From: Streptomyces albiflavescens
Lineage (GTDB): Bacteria; Actinomycetota; Actinomycetes; Streptomycetales; Streptomycetaceae
Reading direction: 5' to 3'
NCBI RefSeq assembly: GCF_014645835.1
Contig: NZ_BMMM01000002.1
Span: 242,388-306,387 of the forward strand
Length of the DNA stretch: 64,000 bases
Below are positions 17,657 through 24,943 of the stretch, piece by piece (position 1 is the first letter of the stretch; each line of letters starts with the position of its first letter). Both the position numbers and the translations under genes were made by a program. The notes below the pieces were generated by a model. It had not been told where the DNA came from, searched no databases, and saw only the letters and a list, made by a program, of their open reading frames with translations.

Positions 17657-18507
17657 ACCCGCATTCCACCGGGCGCACGGCCCCACGTCTGTCCGGCAAG
17701 GTCGCCCTCGTCACGGGAGCCGCCCGTGGCCTGGGCCGGGCCACGGCGGTCGCCTTCGCCCGGGAGGACGCCGACCTGATGCTCGTGGACATCGCGGCGG
17801 ACCTGCCCGGAGTGCCCTACCCGCTGGGCTCCGAGAGCCAGTTGGCGCACACGGCCGGGCTGTGCCGGGAGGCCGGGGCCGCGGTGCTGACGGCGCGGGC
17901 CGACGTACGGGACCTGGCGGCCGTGGAGGCGGTGGTGAAGGAGACCACGGCCCGCTTCGGACGCCTCGACGTGCTCGTCAACAATGCCGGGATCGCCGCC
18001 CCTTCGGGCCGTCCCGCGCACGAGATCGAGGAACACGAGTGGCAGCTCATGCTCGACGTGGACCTCTCCGGAGCGTGGCGCGCGATCCGCGCGGCGGGCG
18101 CCCTGATGGTCGCGCGCGGCTCCGGCTCGATCATCAACATCGCCTCCACGGCCGGCCTGGTCGGCTACCGCCACTTCGCCGGGTACGTCGCCGCCAAGCA
18201 CGGCCTGATCGGCCTGACCAAGGCGGTCGCCCTCGACTACGCGCCGCGCGGGGTCCGCGTCAACGCCGTCTGCCCCGGTTCGGTCCGCGACGATCCGCGC
18301 GTCGAGGGACGCATGCTCGCCGAGATCGCCCGCTCGCTGGACGTCCCGGTCGCCGAGCACGAGCAGACCTTCGTCCGGTCCCAGCCCATGAACGCCCTCG
18401 TCGAACCGGGCGACGTCGCCGACGCCGCCCTCTGGCTCGCCTCGGACGAGTCCCGCCGGGTGACCGGCACCGTCGTCACCGTGGACGGCGGCTACTCGGC
18501 CCACTGA
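17653..18507 (+). CDS. Short-chain dehydrogenase/reductase (mycofactocin-type subfamily)
   Basis: A 284-residue Rossmann oxidoreductase. The cofactor motif is 'TGAARGLG' at 21-28, and the catalytic residues are Ser165, Tyr178 and Lys182 ('GYVAAK'). The insertion 'PYPLGSESQLAHTA' at about 55-68 is typical of the carveol-dehydrogenase-like branch that includes mycofactocin-coupled SDRs. No mycofactocin genes are in view. The GTG start overlaps the thioesterase stop. Its role in the pathway is probably oxidation or reduction of an alcohol/ketone on the product. A 125-bp duplication begins inside its last codons. Confidence 0.88.
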   Translation: MNPHSTGRTAPRLSGKVALVTGAARGLGRATAVAFAREDADLMLVDIAADLPGVPYPLGSESQLAHTAGLCREAGAAVLTARADVRDLAAVEAVVKETTARFGRLDVLVNNAGIAAPSGRPAHEIEEHEWQLMLDVDLSGAWRAIRAAGALMVARGSGSIINIASTAGLVGYRHFAGYVAAKHGLIGLTKAVALDYAPRGVRVNAVCPGSVRDDPRVEGRMLAEIARSLDVPVAEHEQTFVRSQPMNALVEPGDVADAALWLASDESRRVTGTVVTVDGGYSAH

Positions 18508-18700
18508 CCCCACCGGCGCCCGCTCACCCGACAGTTGGAGCCCGCACGTGACGTGCCACGCCCTCGCCGCCACCCTCCCGCCGGGTGACCGGCACCGTCG
18601 TCACCGTGGACGGCGGCTACTCGGCCCACTGACCCCACCGGGGTCCGCTCACCCGACAGTTGGAGCCCGCACGTGACGTGCCACGCCCTCGCCGCACCCC
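18451..18700 (+). repeat. 125-bp tandem duplication at the SDR/NRPS junction
   Basis: Bases 18451-18575 are repeated at 18576-18700 with only a few changes. The unit holds the last codons and stop of the SDR gene, the ribosome site (TTGGAG) and the first codons of the NRPS gene. The first copy carries the true SDR end and the second the true NRPS start. Confidence 0.95.
18548..18676 (+). pseudogene. Vestigial 42-codon leader ORF made by the duplication
   Basis: The first copy of the duplicated NRPS start (GTG 18548) opens a frame beginning with the same residues as the NRPS ('TCHALAA'). It then runs through duplicated SDR sequence in another frame, and its TGA overlaps the real NRPS GTG at 18673. 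It has the same upstream ribosome site as the real start. It is probably translated and coupled, but is unlikely to make a functional peptide. Confidence 0.6.
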
Positions 18701-21429
18701 TCCCGCCGTCCGCCGATCCCGCGCCCGCCCTGGAGGAGGCCGTACGGCACTGGTGGCCCGAACTCCCCGACCGATGGCCCGTGCTGTGGCGCGATGCCGT
18801 ACCCGCCCGATGCGCCGAACACCGCCTGCGCGCCGAACTCCACCGGCCCGTCGGCCCCTCGGGCCCGGCCTTCCGCGCGGTCCTGCTCCGGTACGAGGAC
18901 GGCGGCGCCCATCTCGTCCTGGTCGCCCACCACGCCGTGCTCGCCCCCGCCGCACTCCAGGACATCGGGCACGTCCTGCTCGGCGGCCGCCCGGCCACCG
19001 ACCTCGCCCCGCCGCTCGGCACCGCCGCCCTTCCAGAAGGCCCGCGCAACCCCCGAATCGACTGGGCGACGGGAGACGAGCGGGCCGGAGACCGGACGGG
19101 CGTGGTCACCGTCCCGGTGCCGGCGGGGGCCGCCGCGGCGGCCCTCGTCCTCGCCCGCTACGAGAACCGCGACCCGGCGGACGAACTCCCCATGTACGCC
19201 ATGGTCCTCGGCGACACCGGCCCTCCCGACCCCACCTTCAGCCACCAACTCCCGTGCCAGAGCGCCCCCTTCCCGATGACGCTCGCCCCCCGAGGGGCCA
19301 CCGTGGAGCTGCACCACCAGCTCCGGCACATCGACCAGGAGTCCGCCGACGCCTTCGCCCGCCATCTCGCCCGCGCACACAGCCAGTTGGGTCGTCGCCC
19401 CCTCGCGGAGATCGAGCTGCTCCCCCGCGAGGAGGCCGAGCTCATGCTCGCTTCCCCCGAAACCGCGCCCACCCCTGCCCGCATCGACGCCGCCTTCGAC
19501 GAGGCCGGCTGCCGTCCCACGGCCGCTGCCCGCATCGACACTGCCTCCGGCGACCGGGCCGGCCGCCGTCCCACGTCCCCCGCCCGCATCGACGCCGCCT
19601 TCGACGAGGCCGACTGCCGTCCCACGGCCGCTGCCCGCATCGACGCCGCCTTCGACGAGGCCGACTGCCGTCCCACGGCCGCTGCCCGCATCGACACTGC
19701 CTCCGGCGACCAGGCCGGCCGCCGCCCCACCGCCCCCGCCCGCATCGACACTGCCTTCGACGACCAGGCCGGCCGCCGCCCCACCGCCCCCGCCCTCGTC
19801 CACGACGGCACCACGACCACGTACGGCGAGCTGCGCGACCGCGCCGAGCGGCTCGCCGCCGGGCTGCGCACCGCCGGGGTGCGCCCCGGCGACCGGGTCG
19901 GGATCTGCCTGGAGCGGTCCGCCGACCTGGTGGTCAGCATGCTCGCGGTGCTGAAGGCGGGCGCCGCGTATGTGCCGATGGATCCGGCCCACCCCGAAGA
20001 GCGTCTCGACCGCACGGCGCGCGATGCCGACGTACGGCTGGTGGTCAGGGACACCGCGCCCTACCTGGGCGCCACGCGCCTCGACGCGCCGTGCGGTGGT
20101 ACCCCGCAGGACCCGGCCTACGTCATCCACACCTCGGGCTCGACCGGCCGCCCCAAGGGCGTCGTCGTCCCCCACACCAACGTCCTCGCCCTGCTCGACG
20201 CCACCCGGGAGGACCTGGGGTTCTGCGCGGAGGACACCTGGACGCTCTTCCACTCCGGCGCGTTCGACTTCTCGGTGTGGGAGATCTGGGGCGCACTGCT
20301 GACCGGGGCCCGGCTGGTGATCGTGGACCACTGGGTGGCGCGCTCGCCGGCCGAGTTCCACGATCTGCTCGTCCGCGAGTCGGTGACCGTGCTCAGCCAG
20401 ACGCCCTCCGCCTTCGGCCAGCTGAGAGCGGTGGACCGGACCGCGAAGGAGCGGCTGCCGGTGCGGCTCGTCGTGCTGGGCGGGGAGGCGCTGGACACCC
20501 GGCCGCTGCTCGACTGGTTCGACCGCTACCCGGAGGACCGCTGCCGGCTGGTGAACATGTACGGCATCACGGAGACCACGGTCCACGCCACCGCCACGAC
20601 GGTCACCCGGCGCGAGGCCCTGGCCGCCTCCCGCTCGGTGGGCCGCCCGCTGCCCGGCTGGTCGGTGTCGGTGCGCGACGAACGGGGGCACGTGCTGCCG
20701 CCGGGCGCGGTGGGGGAGATCTGGGTCGGCGGTGCCGGGCTCGCCCTCGGATATCTGGGGCGGCCCGAGCTCACGGCGGAGCGGTTCGTGACCGACCCGT
20801 ACGGCGGGGGGCGGCGCTACCGCAGCGGCGACCTGGGGCGGCTGCGGGCGGACGGTTCGCTGGAGCACCTGGGCCGGATCGACAGCCAGGTGAAGGTGCG
20901 CGGTTTCCGGATCGAGCTGGACGAGATCCGCGCGGTGCTGCTGGAGGACCCGGCGGTCACGGCGGCCGCGGTGGTGCTGAGCGGAGATGCCTTCGAGGAC
21001 GCGGCGGGGGTGCGGATCGACGCGTATGTCGTGATCGACGGGGGCGACACCGGGGGCGTACGCCGTCGGGCTGCCCGGCTGCTGCCGGATCACATGCTGC
21101 CGACGACGGTCACGGGCCTGCCCGCGCTGCCGCTCACCCCGAACGGCAAGCTCGACCGGACGCGGTTGCCCGCACCGGCGGCGGGCGCCTCCGTGCCGAC
21201 GGCCGCTCCCGTCGGAGGGCTGGTCGCGGTGCTCACCGAAGTCTGGGAGGAGATCCTCGGCGTCCCCGTCCGCCCCGACGACAACTTCTTCGAGCTCGGC
21301 GGGAACTCCCTCTACGCCATCCGGCTCGGCACCGCTCTGCGCGCACGCGGCCTGCCCCCGCTGCCGCTGCGCCTGCTGTACACGACCCCGACGGTTCGCG
21401 CCCTGTCGGACGTGCTGGAACATGCGTGA
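18673..21429 (+). CDS. NRPS: condensation remnant - A - PCP
   Basis: A 918-residue synthetase. Residues 1-255 look like a shrunken condensation domain: HH at 86-87 is kept but the HHxxxDG Asp and Gly are gone, and it is about 180 residues short. Residues 269-373 are six repeats of the A-domain entry segment. The A domain (about 374-820) has 'VIHTSGSTGRPKG', 'FDFSVWEIWG', 'NMYGITETTVH', 'YRSGDLGR' and 'NGKLDR'. The specificity residues I read are D,F,W,S,V,L,M,V,H,K, closest to Thr codes (D,F,W,N,I/V,G,M,V,H,K). The PCP has Ser879 in 'GGNSLY'. There is no thioesterase or reductase domain at the end. C2 of the preceding synthetase can serve this PCP. GTG 18673 has GGAG 7 bases upstream. A terminator follows the stop. 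Confidence 0.9.
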   Translation: MTCHALAAPLPPSADPAPALEEAVRHWWPELPDRWPVLWRDAVPARCAEHRLRAELHRPVGPSGPAFRAVLLRYEDGGAHLVLVAHHAVLAPAALQDIGHVLLGGRPATDLAPPLGTAALPEGPRNPRIDWATGDERAGDRTGVVTVPVPAGAAAAALVLARYENRDPADELPMYAMVLGDTGPPDPTFSHQLPCQSAPFPMTLAPRGATVELHHQLRHIDQESADAFARHLARAHSQLGRRPLAEIELLPREEAELMLASPETAPTPARIDAAFDEAGCRPTAAARIDTASGDRAGRRPTSPARIDAAFDEADCRPTAAARIDAAFDEADCRPTAAARIDTASGDQAGRRPTAPARIDTAFDDQAGRRPTAPALVHDGTTTTYGELRDRAERLAAGLRTAGVRPGDRVGICLERSADLVVSMLAVLKAGAAYVPMDPAHPEERLDRTARDADVRLVVRDTAPYLGATRLDAPCGGTPQDPAYVIHTSGSTGRPKGVVVPHTNVLALLDATREDLGFCAEDTWTLFHSGAFDFSVWEIWGALLTGARLVIVDHWVARSPAEFHDLLVRESVTVLSQTPSAFGQLRAVDRTAKERLPVRLVVLGGEALDTRPLLDWFDRYPEDRCRLVNMYGITETTVHATATTVTRREALAASRSVGRPLPGWSVSVRDERGHVLPPGAVGEIWVGGAGLALGYLGRPELTAERFVTDPYGGGRRYRSGDLGRLRADGSLEHLGRIDSQVKVRGFRIELDEIRAVLLEDPAVTAAAVVLSGDAFEDAAGVRIDAYVVIDGGDTGGVRRRAARLLPDHMLPTTVTGLPALPLTPNGKLDRTRLPAPAAGASVPTAAPVGGLVAVLTEVWEEILGVPVRPDDNFFELGGNSLYAIRLGTALRARGLPPLPLRLLYTTPTVRALSDVLEHA
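19477..19791 (+). repeat. Six tandem 51/54-bp units at the start of the A domain
   Basis: Units of 17 or 18 codons beginning ARIDAAFDEA or ARIDTASGDQ and ending RPTAA or RRPTAP lie head to tail, alternating between two subtypes. The last unit runs into 'ALVHDGTTTTYGEL', the normal first motif of an A domain. The array is thus an amplification of the segment that normally occurs once between C and A domains. Confidence 0.95.
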
Positions 21430-21458
21430 AGGCCCCCCACTGCTGTGGAGGGCCTTCA
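21427..21458 (+). terminator. Terminator of the biosynthetic operon
   Basis: A perfect 9-bp stem (TGAAGGCCC with GGGCCTTCA) and a 14-base loop begin at the NRPS stop codon itself. It also lies just beyond the 3' end of the tRNA on the other strand, so it probably works in both directions. Confidence 0.8.
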
Positions 21459-21464
21459 CCGAGG

Positions 21465-21538
21465 TGCGCCGCCAGGGACTCGAACCCCGGACCCGCTGAT
21501 TAAGAGTCAGCTGCTCTAACCAACTGAGCTAGCGGCGC
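21465..21538 (-). tRNA. tRNA-Lys (anticodon CTT)
   Basis: A full cloverleaf can be drawn: acceptor GCGCCGC with GCGGCGC and discriminator A, D arm GCTCAGTTGGTTAGAGC, anticodon stem GCTGA/TCAGC around loop CTCTTAA (anticodon CTT) and T arm with GGTTCGAGTCC. CCA is not encoded. An identical gene lies at 36112-36185. Confidence 0.95.
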
Positions 21539-21641
21539 ATGACTCCCGCCTCCCGCTCTCGCGGTCGGCGACAAAAGAAATACTACCTGGTCCGCAGGGG
21601 TGCTCCTGACCACCCGGAGATGCCCCGGATCGCGAGGAGCC

Positions 21642-21756
21642 GGAGACCCGGATCGCCAGGGACGGGCGGCCGAGATCACGGGAGTCAGGAGGCCCGGATC
21701 GCGGGAGTCAGGCGGCCGAGATCGCGGGAGTCAGGCGGCCTGGATCGCCAGGGACA
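21642..21756. repeat. Five 23-bp tandem repeats crossing the iclR stop codon
   Basis: Units such as GGCGGCCGAGATCGCGGGAG followed by TCA repeat every 23 bases from about 21642. The fourth unit's boundary contains the TGA (TCA on + at 21731-21733) of the IclR gene. The arm nearest the gene still codes for its C-terminus. Confidence 0.8.
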
Positions 21757-22498
21757 GCAGGACCGGGGTCGCCCCCCGGTTCAGCGTGTCCGCGGCCTGT
21801 CGGAGCCGGTGGGCGTGCTCGACCGGCAGGGACAGGGCGAGGCAGCCGACGGAGGCGCCCGCCGTGATGGGGACGGCCGCGCAGACCGTGCCGACCGCGT
21901 ACTCCTGGAGGTCGAGCACCGGCACGGTGGGCGGCTGGGCCTCCAGGCGGGACAGCAGGAGCCGCTCGCTGGTGATGGTGCGCGAGGTGAGGCGGGCCAT
22001 CTTGTGGCGGGCGAGATGGTCGCGCCGGCCGTTGTGGTCGAGCTGGCCGAGCAGGCTCTTGCCGGCCGCGCTGGCGTGGGCGGCGGAGCGGAAGTCGACC
22101 CACTCGTTGACCGCGGGGGCCGAGGGGCTCGTGGCGCACTGGGTGACGTGCACCTCACCGTCGATGTAGCGGCTGATGTAGATGGCGGCGCCGACCGAGT
22201 CGCGCAGCCGGTCGATGGTCTGCTGGAGCTTCTCGCGCAGCGCCTGGTCGCGGCCGTGGGCGGCACCGAGCCGGCCGAGGGCGACACCGGTGACGTAGGC
22301 GCCGTCGGCGATCTGCTCGACGTACCCCTCGCGGCGCAGCATCCGCAGCAGTGCGGTCAGGCGCTCGGTGCCCAGGCGAGTCTGGCGGGCGAGTTCGGCG
22401 TCGGTGACACCGGTCGAATGCCGCGACACCGTCTCCAGGACGCGGAGGGCGTCCTGAGCCGAGTGGTACGGCGCGGTCGGCTCGTGCATCAGCGCCAC
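21731..22498 (-). CDS. IclR-family transcriptional regulator
   Basis: A 255-residue regulator with an N-terminal winged HTH ('SAQDALRVLETV', 'VTDAELARQTRLGTERLTALLRML', given in two parts) and a C-terminal IclR effector domain ('AAHASAAGKSLLGQL', 'AVPITAG'). I chose GTG 22498 because AGGGGGAAACC precedes it. An upstream extension to 22540 lacks such a site. It lies downstream of, and on the same strand as, the Ehu transporter operon but has its own 241-base leader with two palindromes. It is the likely regulator of the adjacent uptake/catabolic genes. The effector is unknown. Confidence 0.85.
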   Translation of the reverse strand: MALMHEPTAPYHSAQDALRVLETVSRHSTGVTDAELARQTRLGTERLTALLRMLRREGYVEQIADGAYVTGVALGRLGAAHGRDQALREKLQQTIDRLRDSVGAAIYISRYIDGEVHVTQCATSPSAPAVNEWVDFRSAAHASAAGKSLLGQLDHNGRRDHLARHKMARLTSRTITSERLLLSRLEAQPPTVPVLDLQEYAVGTVCAAVPITAGASVGCLALSLPVEHAHRLRQAADTLNRGATPVLLSLAIQAA

Positions 22499-22646
22499 GG
22501 TTTCCCCCTGCGCTTCATGGACCCGGCTCGAACAAGACACAGCCCGGACAACCGGGCTCCCTCCACGATAACCGCCAAGGGGCTTGCCGGGAGCGTGTGT
22601 TGAGGAGATTCATGGCGCGCTCCGCCCCTCTCAACAGGAGCGCGCC

Positions 22647-22666
22647 ACGCTGGCATATGCCAGCGT
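22647..22666. promoter_or_regulatory. Perfect palindrome shared with a second locus
   Basis: ACGCTGGCATATGCCAGCGT is a 20-bp perfect palindrome between the ehuA stop and the iclR start. Its inner 18 bases recur exactly at 36954-36971. It has no loop, so it is more like a protein site than a terminator. The regulator is not known to me. Confidence 0.55.
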
Positions 22667-22669
22667 CAT

Positions 22670-22695
22670 GGCACCTGGGGCATGCCCCAGGTGCC
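22670..22695. terminator. 26-bp perfect palindrome downstream of ehuA
   Basis: The arms GGCACCTGGGG and CCCCAGGTGCC meet at CATG with no unpaired loop. It lies 45 bases beyond the ehuA stop and is the best candidate for the end of the ehu transcript, though an operator for iclR is also possible. Confidence 0.45.
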
Positions 22696-22739
22696 GGACC
22701 TCGCAGCTTGCCGCGCCCGTCCGCGTCGACTCCTCGTCG

Positions 22740-23537
22740 TCACAGAACGGCGCTGAGAAATTCCCGGGTCCTGTCGTGCTCAGGATCGCTGAAGATCTTC
22801 TCCGGCGAACCGGCCTCGATGACGCGGCCGGAATCGAACATCAGGACCTGGTCCGAGATGTCCCTGGCGAAATTCATCTCGTGGGTCACGCAGAGCATCG
22901 TGATGTCGGTGGTGTGGGCGATGTCCCGGAGGACGTCGAGGACACCGGCGACCAGTTCGGGGTCGAGCGCGGACGTCACCTCGTCCAGAAGCAGCACCTG
23001 CGGACGCATCGCCAGCGCCCGGGCGATCGCCACACGCTGCTGCTGGCCGCCGGACAGCCGGCTCGGCCGCTCGTCGCACTTGTCCGCGAGGCCCACCAGG
23101 TCGAGCAGCTCGCGGGCCCGTGCCTCGGCCTCGTCCTTGGAGAGGCCGAGGACGGTGACGGGCGCCTCGGTGATGTTCCTCAGCACGCTCATGTTCGGGA
23201 ACAGGTTGAACTGCTGGAAGACCATCCCGATCTTCTTGCGCACCTCACGGATCTGCTTCTCGTCCGCCGGGAAGAGCCGGTCCCCGGCGACCGTGATCGT
23301 GCCCTCGTCCGGCTTGGCCAGAGTCATCAGCAGCCGCAGGATCGTCGTCTTGCCCGAGCCGGACGGGCCGATCAGGGTGACGTGCTTGCCGGAGTCGACG
23401 CGGAAGTCGAGCCCGTCCAGGACGGTGTTGCTCCCGAACCGCTTGGTGACCTTGTCGAAACGGATCAGCTCGGCGCCGTCCACCGGGGGATTGGCGTGCG
23501 CGTCGGGGTCTTTCATCAAAGGGGTGTCAGCGGACAA
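22740..23537 (-). CDS. ehuA: Ehu-type ABC transporter ATPase
   Basis: A 265-residue polar-amino-acid ABC ATPase with Walker A 'GPSGSGKTT', Q-loop 'VFQQFNLFPNM', signature 'LSGGQQQR' and Walker B 'LLLDEVTSALD'. It powers import with the two permeases and the binding protein encoded just upstream. The family resemblance is to ectoine/hydroxyectoine importers, but without ectoine-degradation genes nearby the substrate is uncertain. The TTG at 23537 has GGAG 7 bases upstream and overlaps ehuD by 11 bases. ATG 23516 is the alternative and has no ribosome site. Confidence 0.88.
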   Translation of the reverse strand: MSADTPLMKDPDAHANPPVDGAELIRFDKVTKRFGSNTVLDGLDFRVDSGKHVTLIGPSGSGKTTILRLLMTLAKPDEGTITVAGDRLFPADEKQIREVRKKIGMVFQQFNLFPNMSVLRNITEAPVTVLGLSKDEAEARARELLDLVGLADKCDERPSRLSGGQQQRVAIARALAMRPQVLLLDEVTSALDPELVAGVLDVLRDIAHTTDITMLCVTHEMNFARDISDQVLMFDSGRVIEAGSPEKIFSDPEHDRTREFLSAVL

Positions 23538-24177
23538 GACGTCGCTCCAGGGCTCGCATGAGGAGGGAAGCCGGATAGGAAATGAGGATGAAGGCCACGC
23601 CGATGACCGTGAGCGGCTCGGTGAACTGGAAGTGCTGCTGCGAATACAGCCGCGCCTCGCCGAGCATGTCCAGCACGGTGATCGCCATCAGCAGGGGTGT
23701 GTCCTTGAGCATCGAGATGACGTAGTTGCCCAGCGCGGGCACCACGCGGCGGATCGCCTGGGGCAGGATCACCGCGGTCCAGGTGCGCCGCACGGGCAGG
23801 CTGAGCGCCGTGGCCGCTTCCCATTGGCCGGGCGGTACGCCCTCGATGCCGGCCCGGTAGACCTGCATCGTGTACGTCGAGTAGTGCAGCCCGATCGCGA
23901 CGACACCGGTCGTCAGCGCGGAGAACGTGATGTTCCACTCGGGCAGCACATAGAAGAGGAAGAACAGCTGCACCAGGAGCGGGGTGTTCCTGATGAACTC
24001 GGTGACGACCCCGATCGGCCAGCGCACCCACCGGGTCGGCGTCCGCATCAGCAGCGCCCACACCAGTCCGAGGGCGAACGAGATCAGCGAACCGAGGGCC
24101 AGCGCCTGCAGGGTGACCAGCAGTCCGTCCCAGAAGTGCGGCATGAAGTCGCCGACCGCGCTCCAGTCCCACGTCAT
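23527..24177 (-). CDS. ehuD: Ehu-type ABC permease
   Basis: A 216-residue inner-membrane permease of the amino-acid ABC family with about five TM segments and the EAA loop 'QWEAATALSLPVRRTW', which contacts the ATPase. ATG 24177 follows GGAGGTGCCGC, a strong ribosome site. An in-frame start at 24225 would add 16 residues with no similarity to permeases. It pairs with ehuC. A 16-base copy of its ribosome-site region occurs 41 bases upstream at the ehuC stop. Confidence 0.88.
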   Translation of the reverse strand: MTWDWSAVGDFMPHFWDGLLVTLQALALGSLISFALGLVWALLMRTPTRWVRWPIGVVTEFIRNTPLLVQLFFLFYVLPEWNITFSALTTGVVAIGLHYSTYTMQVYRAGIEGVPPGQWEAATALSLPVRRTWTAVILPQAIRRVVPALGNYVISMLKDTPLLMAITVLDMLGEARLYSQQHFQFTEPLTVIGVAFILISYPASLLMRALERRLVR

Positions 24178-24214
24178 GCGGCACCTCCGGTCGTCCGCGC
24201 GCAGCTCATGTGGC

Positions 24215-24943
24215 TCATGCGGCACCTCCGCTCGCGGCTCCCACGCCCGTCGTTTGTGCGCGCTTCAGTTCACGCGCCGCCGCTTCCGTCCCGGGGTCCC
24301 GGCCGATCCCGGCCTTCAGCCGCTTCTCCAGACCGCGCATCAGCCGAGTGAGCAGGAAGGCGATCACGAAGTAGATCAGCAGGACGTACGAGTAGATCTC
24401 CGCGCTCTGCTGGAGGGCCAGCCGTACGAGATTGCCGCTGAAGGCCAGATCGCCCATCCCCATGATGGAGACCAGGGCGGTGCCCTTGAGCAGCTCGATC
24501 AGCAGGTTGCAGAAGGAGGGGATCATCTCCGGCACCGCCTGCGGCAGCAGGACCAGCCGCATCCGCTGCCAGGGCGTGAAGCTGAGCGCGATACCGCCCT
24601 CGCGCTGCGCCGGGTCGACCGCGTTCAGGGCGCCGCGCACGATCTCCGCGCCGTACGCCCCGTACGTCAGCCCCAGCGCCAGCGTGCCCGCCCACATCGG
24701 GACGAGCTGCCAGCCGAAGGCGAGCGGCAGCACGAAGTACACCCAGAAGATCATGATCAGCGCGGAGGTGCCACGGAACACCTCGGTGTAGAAGCCCGCG
24801 AGGAAGCGGACGATCCATCGTCGCGAGGTGCGCGCGATCCCGACCGCGAAGGAGACGGCACCGGCCAACAGGGCGCTGAAGACCAGTAGTTGGACGGTGA
24901 TCCAGATCCCTTTGAGTACGAGTTCCCAGAGTCCCGAGGTCAT
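24215..24943 (-). CDS. ehuC: Ehu-type ABC permease
   Basis: A 242-residue permease with about five TM segments, partner of ehuD. The EAA loop is 'AQREGGIALSFTPWQRM'. A charged cytoplasmic tail (about 212-242) ends in Gly/Ala. ATG 24943 overlaps the stop of the binding-protein gene (ATGA), so both are translated together. The resemblance to ectoine transporter subunits is of the general polar-amino-acid-uptake type. Confidence 0.88.
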   Translation of the reverse strand: MTSGLWELVLKGIWITVQLLVFSALLAGAVSFAVGIARTSRRWIVRFLAGFYTEVFRGTSALIMIFWVYFVLPLAFGWQLVPMWAGTLALGLTYGAYGAEIVRGALNAVDPAQREGGIALSFTPWQRMRLVLLPQAVPEMIPSFCNLLIELLKGTALVSIMGMGDLAFSGNLVRLALQQSAEIYSYVLLIYFVIAFLLTRLMRGLEKRLKAGIGRDPGTEAAARELKRAQTTGVGAASGGAA

